From: Anopheles merus
Taxonomy: Eukaryota; Arthropoda; Insecta; Diptera; Culicidae
Direction of reading: 5' to 3'
DNA: 64,000 bases
Assembly: GCF_017562075.2 (NCBI RefSeq)
Contig: NC_054085.1
Location: forward strand, 20,446,222-20,510,221
Made by a program: the position numbers and the translations under genes. This document shows positions 35,684 to 46,640 of this stretch, one piece after another (the stretch's first letter is position 1; each line of letters starts with the position of its first letter). The notes under the pieces are model-generated. The model was given only the letters and a program-made list of their open reading frames with translations. It was not told where the DNA came from and did not search any database.

Positions 35684-37018
35684 GTACAATGTGCTCTCTG
35701 GGTAGCACCTACGAGTCAGATCCAACTCTGACTATTGTTAGTCTGATTCCGACTGCGGCAAAATGGGAACCAATAATTCCGCCCGAAATTGGAGTTGTCC
35801 GGTTCTGAGTCGTTCGGAGTTGGAGTCATCCAGAGTCTTCCGGAGTCTTCCGGAGTCTTCCGGTGTCTTTCGGAGTCGTTCGGAGACTTCCGGAGTCTTC
35901 CGAGGTCTTCCGAAGTCTTCCGGAGTCTTCCGAAGTCTTCCGGAGTCTTCCGGAGTCTTCCAGAGTCTTCCGGAGTCGTCCAGAGTCTTCCGGAGTCGTC
36001 CAGAGTCGTCCAGAGTCGTCCGAAGTCGTTCAGAGTCTTCTGGAGTCGTTCAGAGTCGTTCGGAGTCGTCTGGAGTCGTCTGGAGTCGTCTGGAGTCGTC
36101 CGGAGTCGTCCGGAGTCGTCCGGAGTCGTCCGGAGTCGTCCGGAGTCGTCCAGAGTCGTCCGGAGTCGTCTGGAATCGTCCAGAGTCGCCCGGAGTCGTC
36201 AGGTACAATGTGCTCTCTAGGTAGCACCTACGAGTCAGATCCAACTCTGACTATTGTTAATCTGATTCCGACTGCGGCAAAATGGGATCCGCCGAAATGG
36301 AGTTGTCCGGTTCTGAGTCGTTCGGAGTTGGAGTCATCCGGAGTCTTCCAGAGTCTTCCGGAGTCTTCCAGAGTCTTCCGGAGTCTTCCGGAGTCTTCCG
36401 GTGTCTTTCGGAGTCATTCGGAGACTTCCGGAGTCTTCCGAAGTCTTCCGAAGTCTTCCGGAGTCTTCCGGAGTCTTCCGAAGTCTTCCGAAGTCTTCCG
36501 GAGTCTTCCGGAGTCGTCCAGAGTCTTCTGAAGTCGTCCAGAGTTGACCAGAGTCCTCGAGAGTCGTTCGGAGTCTTCTGGAGTCGTCCGGAGTCGTTCA
36601 GAGTCTTCTGGAGTCGTTCGGAGTCGTTCGGAGTCGTCTGGAAACGTCTGGAGTCGTATGGAGTCGTATGGAGTCGTCTGGAGTCGTGTGGAGTCGTGTG
36701 GAGTCGTGTGGAGTCGTGTGGAGTCGTGTGGAGTCGTGTGGAGTCGTGTGGAGTCGTGTGGAGTCGTCCGGAGTCGTCCGGAGTCGTCCGGAGTCGTCCG
36801 GAGTCGTCCGGAGTCGTCCGGAGTCGTCCGGAGTCGTCCCGAGTCGTCCGGAGTCGTCCGGAGTCGCCCGGAGATGTCCGGAGTCGTCCGGAGTCGTCCG
36901 GAGTCGTCCAGAGTCGTCCAGAGTCGTCCAGAGTCGCCCGGAGTCGTCAGGAAACATCCGGAGTCGTCCGGAGTCGTCCGGAGTCGTCCGGAGTCGTCAG
37001 TAGTGGTCAGGAGTCTCC
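35684..37018. repeat. 10-bp minisatellite array with a 519-bp higher-order repeat
   Basis: Two blocks begin with the same roughly 110-bp unique leader (GTACAATGTGCTCTCT at 35684 and 36203), each followed by arrays of the decamer GAGTCGTCCG and its GAGTCTTCCG variant. The second block also has a run of GAGTCGTGTG copies (36690-36765). The leader contains GACTATTGTTAGTC-TTCCGACTG, also present beside the TAGTG end at 55472, so this is the same element family without a visible terminus. The long RSRPESSGVV-type ORFs are repeat by-products. Confidence 0.85.
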
Positions 37019-37062
37019 TTTTGGGTGAGAAAAAGATGGTACATAAATTCGCAGTAGCTACA

Positions 37063-37332
37063 TTACTCATTGGCTACTGCCATAATTTGAAGATTCTCCA
37101 AATCTTCCAAAAGTTGAGAGTTGTTCATCGGATCATTTTGAGCCACGAGATATGTTTGTACGTCTTTATCGCAAGGTACATGGTAGAGTTTCAGAAAGTC
37201 GCGGAATGAAATTTCGTCTGAATCTCCACTCTTTCTAGTCTCAATCACCTCTGGATGACAATCACCAGACCAGATCCAAAGATCCACACAAAGATCCCAA
37301 AATTCTTGGTACGTTAAAATAAATTGCCCCAT
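37063..37332 (-). CDS. Hypothetical 89-residue ORF, unidentified
   Basis: Starts MGQFILTYQEFWDLCVDLWI and contains the acidic stretch GDSDEISFRDFLKLYHVPCD; stop TAA, in-frame TAA upstream of the ATG. The composition looks protein-like (Trp, Asp/Glu-rich helices, no low complexity), but codon use is AT-rich, unlike krz or hus1. It abuts the decamer array. It could be an exon, a degraded transposon ORF or a decayed gene. I do not recognise the family. Confidence 0.3.
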   Translation of the reverse strand: MGQFILTYQEFWDLCVDLWIWSGDCHPEVIETRKSGDSDEISFRDFLKLYHVPCDKDVQTYLVAQNDPMNNSQLLEDLENLQIMAVANE

Positions 37333-39355
37333 TTTACATCGCAAATACCGATGATAAAATTAAAACCATACTATTATCTGATCCTGGAACTAATGCCAGA
37401 TATTATAGCGAAGGTATGCTGCTTGTAGACGCATTTTTTATCATACCCTTTCCCCGGAAACCGTTAAAAATCTAAAGTTTAAAACCCGGCCCTGCCAGGA
37501 CCAGCGTCCGGCGACCGAGAACCATTTCATCTGTCAAAATTGTTAAGCTTTTCCCCCCATAAAACCACATTCTTTCCTATCCCGTGCTGGTCCGAAACCG
37601 GAGCCATTCCATAGAACTTTGAACTTTGGACTGTAGAAAAGCCTTCAACTTCCGCCTTGCGTTTTCACACGCCCGTCACTGTGGTGCGTTCCTCCGTGCA
37701 AACCATTACCACTGGAGGAGTACGCGTGAGACTTTCAGTGCTTTAATGCGATGTTTACGACAGGTTTACGGTGGTCCGAAAAAAAATCCATCAGCAAGGT
37801 TATTGGCCATCAAGCCTGCGCCCGGACTCACAACGGAAGCATGCAACAATGCCCAACGCCGCAGGACATACACCGACGCGCGACGCGTAGCTACGCAACC
37901 GAATTATTATTTTGTGGCAACACATTAAATAATGGAGCAAATTTTATTAAAGTCTAGACCGCGGACAGCCTGAACTAGAGCGCAGAGGGTTGGAACAATC
38001 AGTAAAAAGCTAAATTAATGCGATGAAATTGAAGTATAACTCATTTTAGGAGTACAATTCCAAATAAAGAACCCCGACAAATCAAATAAATATTTCCGTG
38101 GCACAGGTTGTTGTGGTGAAAACTACAAAACTATCCCCACTGGCATTGCTCTAGAAGCATTGCTACAAACGTCAAAAACTGTCAAAATTCCGTCGTTTGT
38201 AGACCACGTCTACGGGTACCTCCGTCAACGAAGCGCGCCCACGCCAAACTGCAAGCTGTAAGAGGAAGCGCCTCCATCACCACCCATATCTCACCCATTC
38301 CAAATACAAGCATGTTGCCAGCTTGGGCAGCATTAAAGGAGACGGCCCTTTTTGTGGCAATAAACTGACCTACCAGCCGAGCGGAGCGGAGAATATGGAG
38401 ACCGTTCCCTGCCTTCCTCCCAGCAACCGTGTCTCATGGGAAGGAAACGAACGTCAATCAACCGGAAGCCGGCAATAGGCTGATTAGAGTGCCATTGAAC
38501 TTTAGAAAAACCTGTTGTACACACCACCATCACGTTGCTGCAGGGCGAATCGCACCACATAAACCGCCCTTCTTCCGCGCTTTGCGTCTTCCCTTTGGTG
38601 TCATCTTTCGCTCCATCCATGGTCATGGTAACGTGTTTGCGAAAAAGTTTTGAAAAACCGTTTGCAGCAACATCGAGAAACGACAAAAAAAAAGCGACGC
38701 AATAAAGCTTAACGGAGGGAGATCATGTTCCACAGGCGCGAAGAAAGGATGGTCCGGGAATGGGAAAAGTTATTCATTCCAACAGTTGATTATCACAGAT
38801 AATGATCTTTCACATTCTGGTGCTGATATTCATTCCACCAGTGTTGGCGTGTGGGAGTGAAGAGGGAAAGATTTGCTAACAGAATACATAAATCTAGACG
38901 AGAGGCAAACGAAGTTGTTTTGCCAATTTGTTTGCATATTGTACCGTCGATTAATAAAAAAACGGATCGATAAAAGTAAGAGCAATTGTCAGAGAGTTGT
39001 ATTTTTATCACGAGCAGTTGGTTGTCTTCATTTAAGGTGTAATGTAGAGGGCCCCACATCTGGCAGTAATAATATATTCCCCAGTACCCTTAACAGACAG
39101 CGCATCTTCATGACTGGCGTAGGCTTTGACGGATCCCGTCTAAGAATGCATTCCATAAACATTCAGCTTTGACCTAGTCTTTGGACTACATGGCACAATC
39201 AATGATTGGAACTGTTTTCCTGGAACGTACTCCAGCGGAGAGTTATATCCGGAGACTTCAGAAGGTTAGAAGTCATGCAAAACTCAAAAGGTAAGTTAAG
39301 GGAATAATCTATCAATTGTGGGGAACAATGCTAAGGACATTAAGAAACAGTAACG
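37333..39355. other. No gene identified between two ORF patches
   Basis: One further minus-strand open frame (38793-39059) is weakly protein-like; nothing conserved is recognised. The rest is unique sequence. Confidence 0.3.
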
Positions 39356-39909
39356 TCAAATCAGATGTTCATATCCGTCATAAGTTATCCTACCAACGTA
39401 TAGCCAACCATCGAAAACTAGAATTCTTGGTACATCATATTTTAGAATTATCTCCCGACGACCATGCAAATCTTTTTCAGCTCTTCCGATAATCCTATCC
39501 AGCATAACGTGACAACCTTTTTCATTTAAGTAAATCCAAATTATTTGTTTAATGTTACCCACTGTGACTGGATATTCATACAAATAGGCAAAGTTCAAAA
39601 CATCAAAATGTAGCAGATTTGTCTCGCCTTTTAAGATACTTCAGGATCCTGACATCTTAAGTTTCTTGATGCCAACATCGATTCGTAAAATAATTTTTTG
39701 ACATCACCGTCACGGTTCAGAGCAATCAGAACTTTGAAATACACCAGATATACATCACCGATAAAACGGATGTGCCCGGGACCATCTATACACACAAAAC
39801 CGCTTGTCCTTTGAGTTATTTCTATCGTACGTGACCACGATCTACGTTTTAAACAAAATGTCAAACAAATTAATATTAATGAACAGCTTCTCTCCCGCGA
39901 TCGAAACAA
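39356..39909 (-). pseudogene. Unidentified protein-like ORF pair, probably frameshifted
   Basis: Two adjacent minus-strand frames look like one protein. Upstream part: FVCIDGPGHIRFIGDVYLVY through FYESMLASRNL (39909 downward). Downstream part: NFAYLYEYPVTVGNIKQIIW through VFDGWLYVGRITYDGYEHLI (ending 39356). The gap between them is open in the third frame (DVRILKYLKRRDKSATF), so two small indels would be needed to read through. I cannot name a family. Decayed gene or noisy consensus are both possible. Confidence 0.3.
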
Positions 39910-40122
39910 TTAATAGAATGAACGAGAGAGATAGAGCGCACACATTGCAAACTGGCCCTCTACCTTCTATTTCCCAACAAAAAGTCCTCGGAATAGTTTT
40001 GATCACTTTCCCTACTTTTTTATTGAATAACCGTCCTGCATCGCTTGTGTGCGCGCGCGCCATGTGCGCGCTATCAATGGACAAAGCCACATACAGAAAC
40101 GAACTCCAATTTAACTTTTTAT

Positions 40123-40407
40123 TCACTTCACCAAAGTTCTATTCCCACCAGATGCTTCCCACTGCCTAGCCATTGGAGTAATGTAATAATAATTTTCAGA
40201 AGTATCGAGCGAAAAGTCCAACAGATAATCGTTCGTACATGAGACGTCCACGTGCACACGTTCTAGTGTGTACGAGAGGTTGATACTGTAGCTTGTCACG
40301 CCGGGATGAGCGACGATGTTCCACAACGTATTACGATGATGCAGGCACACATAGCGGCTGTGTGACCGTTCCGGTGTGGCAATGGTCCGAGACGGACGCA
40401 CGCCCAC
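40123..40407 (-). CDS. Unidentified minus-strand ORF fragment
   Basis: The clearest part reads NTLWNIVAHPGVTSYSINLS through VDVSCTNDYLLDFSLDTSEN to a TGA at 40123. A candidate acceptor (TGCCCACAG) lies just upstream near 40430. The composition is protein-like, with no known domain recognised. It may belong with the ORFs at 39.4-39.9 kb. Low certainty. Confidence 0.25.
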   Translation of the reverse strand: MGVRPSRTIATPERSHSRYVCLHHRNTLWNIVAHPGVTSYSINLSYTLERVHVDVSCTNDYLLDFSLDTSENYYYITPMARQWEASGGNRTLVK

Positions 40408-41122
40408 CTTCTCCGATCACCTCGGACATCTGTGGGCAAAACAAACACACACCGAAAGCTTCTGGCCGTGGCAAGGCGTAGAACCCAAACCAACCCAAAC
40501 CACAAACACAATTCTACGTTTCACGGCGGCGTACACACAACAAACACAATAGAGAGCACATGCTGGAGCATTCCTTCGGTTTGATCGTATCTGTCGCCGC
40601 CCGGTACACACACACACACACAAATTGCATACATCCGTGAGGCGAAAAGGTGCATCTTCTGGTCTGGAGGACTGACTTTTCCCGAGAGCCGGCAGGCAAC
40701 AGAACTACTACTCGTATGTTATAGGTAGGAAAAGTTTGACGCAGAATATGTACCTGTTGTTGTTGTTGGCAGTGGTGGTTGTGATGTTATTTCAGTTTGC
40801 TGTAGGGGAATATGGGGCAAAAAGGTCGTTTTAAGGATTTTGCTCTGTATCTCATTGAATAAAACACTCAACACTGATATTGTGAATAAAAAACATTCTG
40901 AAATGCCATGTACGATCATTGTCTGAGGCAAAATGCCCAAAACTTTGACACGAAATGGCCATTCATTAACAACAACCTCAGTTGAAAGAAGCTTATGGTT
41001 ACAGCTAAAACAACCTTATACAGTGCGTTTAGAGTAGTTTCGAAACGGCACTGGAAGTTTTAAGTAAACCAGGGATTGAATTGCATTTTGTGATTGCTTT
41101 TGACGATGTTGTAGCTTTTCAG

Positions 41123-41735
41123 TAGTGTTGGGTTCTTTCGTTGAGATTCATTCATATGAATCTTTGCGATAAGTGATTCAAATCTCGAATCGAATCTCTA
41201 GATTTATAAATCTTTAAAGATTCTCCAAAGATTCAGGAATCTTTTTAGATCCATAAAATCTTACGAGATTCATGAATCCTTAGAAAATCTTTAGAGACTC
41301 ATGAATCTTTCATAAACCAATAATATTCATTCATCTCCATGTATTCATGAATCTTTATAGATCTATGATTGTTAAAATATAGAATTTGCGCGATCGCATG
41401 GTACAGTGGTTAACTTGCACGACTTAACAACATGTCCGTCATGGGTTCGAACCTCGCATATACCGTTTCCCCGTAGAAAATAAACTATCCGGCTGTGTTG
41501 TACTAGCCAAGAAGTATCGAAAGCCTGTATAGCCTGGCATAATGACGTAGCCAAGAAGAAGAATAATAAAAAGTTCAAGTTCTATAAATCTTTGGACATT
41601 TATGAATCCCTGGAGATTTGTGAATCTTTCGAAATATATGAATCTTTTGAGGTTGATGAATCTTTCAAGATTTTTGAACATTTTGAGATTCATCAATCAT
41701 TAGCGATTTACGAATCTTTGAGATTCATGAATCTC
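41123..41735. mobile_element. hAT-like terminus with AT-rich GAATC minisatellite
   Basis: Begins TAGTGTTGGGTTCTTTCG, the same terminal type as the elements at 5454 and 9657. It is followed by degenerate repeats of AGATTCATGAATCTTT. A SINE interrupts the repeat. The right terminus is not recognised. Confidence 0.5.
41388..41565 (+). mobile_element. tRNA-derived SINE, SINE200-like
   Basis: A box TGGTACAGTGG (41399-41409) and B box GGTTCGAACC (41444-41453), preceded by CATGTCCGTCATG, which is shared with the SINE at 45.8 kb. The middle is shortened, and the A-rich AAGAAGAAGAATAATAAAAA tail follows. Confidence 0.75.
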
Positions 41736-41878
41736 TTTTTCATTGTATCAAAACTATCTAAGTTATTTATTTTTTATTTTGTAGAAAAAATATTTATCAT
41801 TCATCTAACATTAAGAGCGATTTTAAACGTATTTTATTTCCAATTATGCAGATGACCACTTTGCCCCGAGTACCCCTA

Positions 41879-42754
41879 TGCTTTACACTGCATAACATGT
41901 GCACACAGTACGGCAACAGGCACAAGCGGAGCTCTACTCCCAATTTTCCGCACCGCAACCGTTGACGAGCGGGTTGTGGGATTAGGGATATGCGGGTCAC
42001 AAACTTCTCCCTGACCCATAGAGACCATATATGCATCGTACATAATGCAGAGCTTAGATGGGATGAGCACGCCGAGCCATCGTGTGGGTGTGGGTGTGTG
42101 ATCGTAGTGCAGAATAGAATCTGGTGGAAAATATTGAATTTTCTCACCAAATGGCCAATGACCTGCCAACGACCGACGAGCAACCGCACACATACAGTGT
42201 GGTGATAAAATGCCAAACCTCGGCAAGGCGGCAGAAGAAGAGCGGAAAGTGGCGACGAAGTCATTGCCACTTACCCAGCCGCGTACAAGATTTATATTCA
42301 TGCCTCAACTAGCCTCCCATCGAGGGATGCGCACCTATGGATGCACCACAGTCGATCGAGAAGTGAACGGAAAGGAAAAAGAGCACGCAAGTGAGCGAGA
42401 CGGAGTGCATTTATTCCATCCTACGCCAACCTGGCTGGCTGGCTCTGTTGCGTTTGCTGCCGCCAGTGGCGATGTAGAATGTTGCCGATTCCAGGCACGC
42501 ACCAGACACACCAACGCGACGCGATGATGTGATCGTGCTGCTCTTACCCAGCACTCTCCAAAAGGATGACAACGATGGAACGGAAATCGATGGCCATTTC
42601 AAACTCGTCACCTGCATTTGCATCATAGCTTGGGTGGCCGGCTCCACATTCCTTTCCCAGCCTATTTACCCTTACCGAGCTATACCACAGCAGCTTCTAC
42701 ACTGGCGGCATCGCGGAGAGCTGCGCTGAATGTGATAACAGAGTGATGGTGGAC

Positions 42755-42792
<38 letters not shown>

Positions 42793-43984
42793 GGGAGTAG
42801 ATCAAACCATCAAACCTTCGACGACCCCCACGAGTGGCGGTGATATGGTCTCGCTAGGCAACTGGTGGTGCACTTGGGGCAAAAAGTAAGCATGACATCG
42901 ATTTATCATCTACCCACCCATCCCCCCACGGGGTTGGAAATGTGAAGCGCGCTCGTGCAAATCGTTACGTTTCTGCCTCCCCTGTGAGCCCTTCAGTCCT
43001 TCCATGGTGTTGTTAGTCAGCCAACATTGTAGCCGAAAAACAGAGGCGCAAAATAAATTGAGCATTTAATTTTGTGAACTCGGCAGAGCACCGATTTCCT
43101 GGAACTGGTAAAGTTCCAGCCCGGCCGAGACGCCAAAGGGGAGAGAGCGCACATAATTTAGTTACAATGTGCGCCCCTCGAAGCGTGTAAAGTCACAGGT
43201 GATTGCATTAGGTCATTGTAGTTCAGGCCAAACACTGTTAGTGAGATGTTACGGCAAGCGGTATGAAAATATCCTTTATTTATGTTAATAATTCTTCTCC
43301 AAATTAGGATTCGCATAGAATCCTCTCCGAATCATAACGCACTCCACAGTCTATCAAACCCAAAATTAAAAGACAATCGTATATAATTAGGAGATCAGCC
43401 CAATCCCCCGAATCTTATGCCACGCGCTTGCAGGAGGATTAGTGGCTTCGGAACACTGCTGCTTTTAATGTTGGTTAAGGTTAGGGGCTCACCCAAGATC
43501 CACTCCGTAATGGCTTCTCTGATAGCAGACAGAAAATAAGCTCGAACCAAAACCAAAACACGTGCACTGCTGCTTCGTGAGTGTGTATTCAAAGAAGTTA
43601 TGTCTGCTTTGCCGTGCGTTTGTTACTGGTTTGTATGTGTACTGAGAATTCAATATTTTTCTTATCTGCTTTCTCACCTCATAGCTTTATGCACGGTACA
43701 CTCGGTCTTAACACAGTCTTAAGCCGGCATTGGTCTTTGAGACTTAACACAGACTTGTCTGGAGTACAAAACCAATCTATACCCTAAAGGACTCCTCATC
43801 GCAGGCTCATATAGTAATAATTTCAATATAAAGTTTAAAGGTTCACTAAAGAATTATACTTGAATTCAGTTCCATTGATATCAAACATGTCAAGTAGAAT
43901 TTAAAAAAATCAAAATCAAAATATCAAAAAAGTTCTACATCAGATTTTACACGAAGACAAATATTGTTTAAAGGTCACTTTTCA

Positions 43985-44042
<58 letters not shown>

Positions 44043-45620
44043 AGCTTATGTACGGACCAAAAAATATATCCACGAACCAATCAGGTGCAAAATTCGTAGA
44101 AAAAGATGAAGCAGAAGAAAATAAGTCCTACGAAGGTCCTGCTTCCAAATGATTGCACACAAAGTTCACGAACATTCCAGTGTAAGGAGGAGGAGGAAAT
44201 TCAAATACTCCTCCCGCTTCTTAAATGAGCTTTACTAAAAAGTTTCTGAAAGCCCAACCCACAAACAAAACAGACGAAAAGAATAATACGCGACATTTTT
44301 AGGATATCTTAATAAAGTTCTTTTTAAACAAATAAGGTGAGTTTCCTTTTTAACACGAGTATGGCTAAATATAGAGGAAGCTAACGTCCTGAGAACAAAA
44401 ACTGTCCATACATGATGAATTTAAAATACGGTTGAAGCCTTCATAATGTTGATCTCAAAAAAATAAATAAATAAATAAAGATAGAGTGAGTTTTTTCTCG
44501 TTTAGATCAGCCTTAAAACAAGTTGACTCTTCACAAGAACAAATAGATTTTTACATTCATTGCAGATTTTTTTTCAACGCTCGGATTTGAACCACAATTT
44601 CCAATGTCTAAATCTATTACATTCCACACATGATAGCCTCTCATTCAGCCGTGCAATCAAACACATCAAAAAGTGATGCGCAGCGGAGGAGGTACGAAAT
44701 TTGTTTCCGCCACCGAAACTACACGCACGATCGATTGCGCACAAAAGCCCGGAAGCGCACGGAGATTCGCACAATTTCGGTGTTCAACGCAAACATCCGG
44801 TTTCGCTCACAGTCCAAAAGGTCAAAATGTGTATGCATGCAGCAGCTCCAGGGGAGTACCGGGGATGACAGCAAAGAGCGTCGGAATGGGAGAGCGGAAA
44901 AAACGGAATCACAGCACCGTACCAGTACAAGATGAAAATTTTGAACGACGACAGGAACAGTCGAACAGAAGCAGAGCCGGAAAAATAACACCAATAACAA
45001 TAGGACACTACAAACCCTCCTCAAACCACATGGTGGGGGATGTGGCCACATCACCGACACCCTTTTCTCTCTCACCACTTTCCACTTTTCTAACTAGATA
45101 CAAATCTACACACATCTCTATCTGTCGAGGGAGGAAAATGCCGTTGAAAAGTGGGTGAAGCTGACTGAGCCACGCAACACAGCAACCAAACAGACAACAA
45201 CTACAAAAAAAACCCTCCGTATCGGACAACCGATACGAAATTTCCACGAAAGCATACCGCAAATTGAGTTTTAAAGTGCTTTCTCATCATTTCTACCACG
45301 GCAAATCGAATCAACGCCCACTGCATGTGAACGGTGACGGGAAGGAGGAGACGGGAGAGTTTGTGGCATCTGAAAAGAATGCCAAAAGTAGGTTAGCAGC
45401 TCGCGTATCTCGGAGGCGCAAAAGGATGGCCATTATCCGGACGCGATTGGTTGCGTTTTGTTGTTGCCGTCTGTGTGTCTAGGTGGGGCGGGGTTGTTGT
45501 GGTCGGAGAGGGGTGAAAGGGGGATGTACTTGCCCGATTTTTGGCCCAATGTCCAAACGAACATCACCACTAAACAAGTTAATTTCGATAGATTAAACAG
45601 CAAACCGCGAAAACGGCATG
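41879..45620. other. No gene identified
   Basis: Unique and low-complexity sequence with (CA)n at about 42762-42791 and (TC)27 at 43987-44041. Short overlapping ORFs only. Confidence 0.4.
43987..44041 (+). repeat. (TC)n microsatellite, about 27 units
   Basis: Uninterrupted TC dinucleotides. Confidence 0.95.
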
Positions 45621-45723
45621 TAAGGGGAATATGGGGCAAAATGGCCACCCGTTTAACAGCCACTCGATATATTCGATTGCTACAATTTCAATGGATTTTC
45701 AAAATAAACATTCAGTACAATCG

Positions 45724-45934
45724 ACCTTCTTCTTCTTCTTCTTTTGGCTCAACAACCGTTGCAGGTCAAGGCCTAGGCCTACCTGTACCACATTACTTGA
45801 GGGTTTGGCTTTCAGTGACTTATTGATTGATTGAGCAGGATAGTCAGTCCTACGTATTCACTCCATTTGTTGAACCCATGACGGGCATGTTGTTAAGTCG
45901 TACGAGTTGACGACTGTACTACGAGACCGGCTCT
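45724..45934 (-). mobile_element. Full-length tRNA-derived SINE with 10-bp target duplication
   Basis: On the minus strand it begins AGCCGGTCTCGTAGTACAGT, carries CATGCCCGTCATGGGTTC (B box), the body CTGACTATCCTGCTCAATC and AAGTCACTGAAAGCC, then CAACGGTTGTTGAGCC and a short GAA tail. The duplication AGTACAATCG flanks it at 45714-45723 and 45935-45944. Best-preserved SINE of the window. Confidence 0.9.
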
Positions 45935-46317
45935 AGTACAATCGGTAATACAACAATAATCACCTACTTTCCTATTTTTATTTGTATTTGTTTTACTTTT
46001 CTCAGTCTCAGGGCTCAGTTAGCTCGATGTATCATCCAATAATATGTTTTTGTTTGTCCTTCTCTTTCTAAAGATCCTTTTTGTTGGTATCTTATACCAT
46101 TGAATTATATTTCGTAGTCTTAAATAATTTCTTATCGCTTTCTATTCTCTCTTATATCTTTTCATATTCTCTAATGATTTATTTTGTTTTTGTTTGCGTT
46201 CTAAAGGATTTTAGGACGCGTTGGGTTATACTTTTCATCATCAGATTGTTAATGTTTAGTTTATTTTTTTTAAATTTATGAGCCCCGAATGAACCGTGCC
46301 CCTATTTGTAGGATTAA

Positions 46318-46640
46318 CTATGGGTAGTCAAAAAGTCACTGAAAGGCAAGATCAGTAGCGGTACAGACAGGCCTCGACCGATAACGGTTGCTGTGCAAAA
46401 AAATAAGTAGAAAAAGAATAAGAAGACGAAGAAGAAGAAAAAGAAGAAGAAGAAGAAGAAGAAGAAGAAGAAGAGAAGAAGAAGGAAAAGGAAAAGAAAA
46501 ATAAAACGAAGAAAAGAAATAGACGAAGAAGAAAGAAGAGAAGAAGAAGAAGAAGAAGAAGAAGAAGAAGAAGAAGAAGAAGAATAAGAGGAAGAAGAAG
46601 AAGAAGAAGAAGAAGAAGAAGAATAAGAAGAAGAATAAGG
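46318..46640 (+). mobile_element. 5'-truncated SINE with expanded (GAA)n tail
   Basis: Matches the 3' half of the SINE at 45.8 kb in the opposite orientation: AAGTCACTGAAAGGCAAGAT, CGGTACAGACAGGCCTCGAC, then ATAACGGTTGCTGTGC. Its GAA tail has grown into an imperfect tract of about 220 bp (46420-46640). The open frame seen on the minus strand (poly-Ser) is not a gene. Confidence 0.75.

Larger units (their letters stand above)
40805..41876. mobile_element. TA-flanked TIR element hosting nested insertions
   Basis: Left end GGGGAATATGGGGCAAAAAG and right end the complement of GGGGTACTCGGGGCAAAGTG, each flanked by TA, as in mariner-type MITEs. A related end (AGGGGAATATGGGGCAAAAT) occurs at 45623. 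Inside lie a TAGTGTTGGG terminus with AT-rich GAATC-type repeats (from 41123) and a SINE (about 41388-41565), so at least three insertion layers can be inferred. Confidence 0.6.

Noticed and set aside
35763..37209. ORFs of 150-248 codons in several frames
   Set aside because: By-products of the GAGTCGTCCG array; no frame is favoured and no domain exists.
41388..41565. A functional tRNA gene
   Set aside because: A and B boxes are present, but no cloverleaf acceptor or anticodon arms can be formed and the SINE body follows directly.
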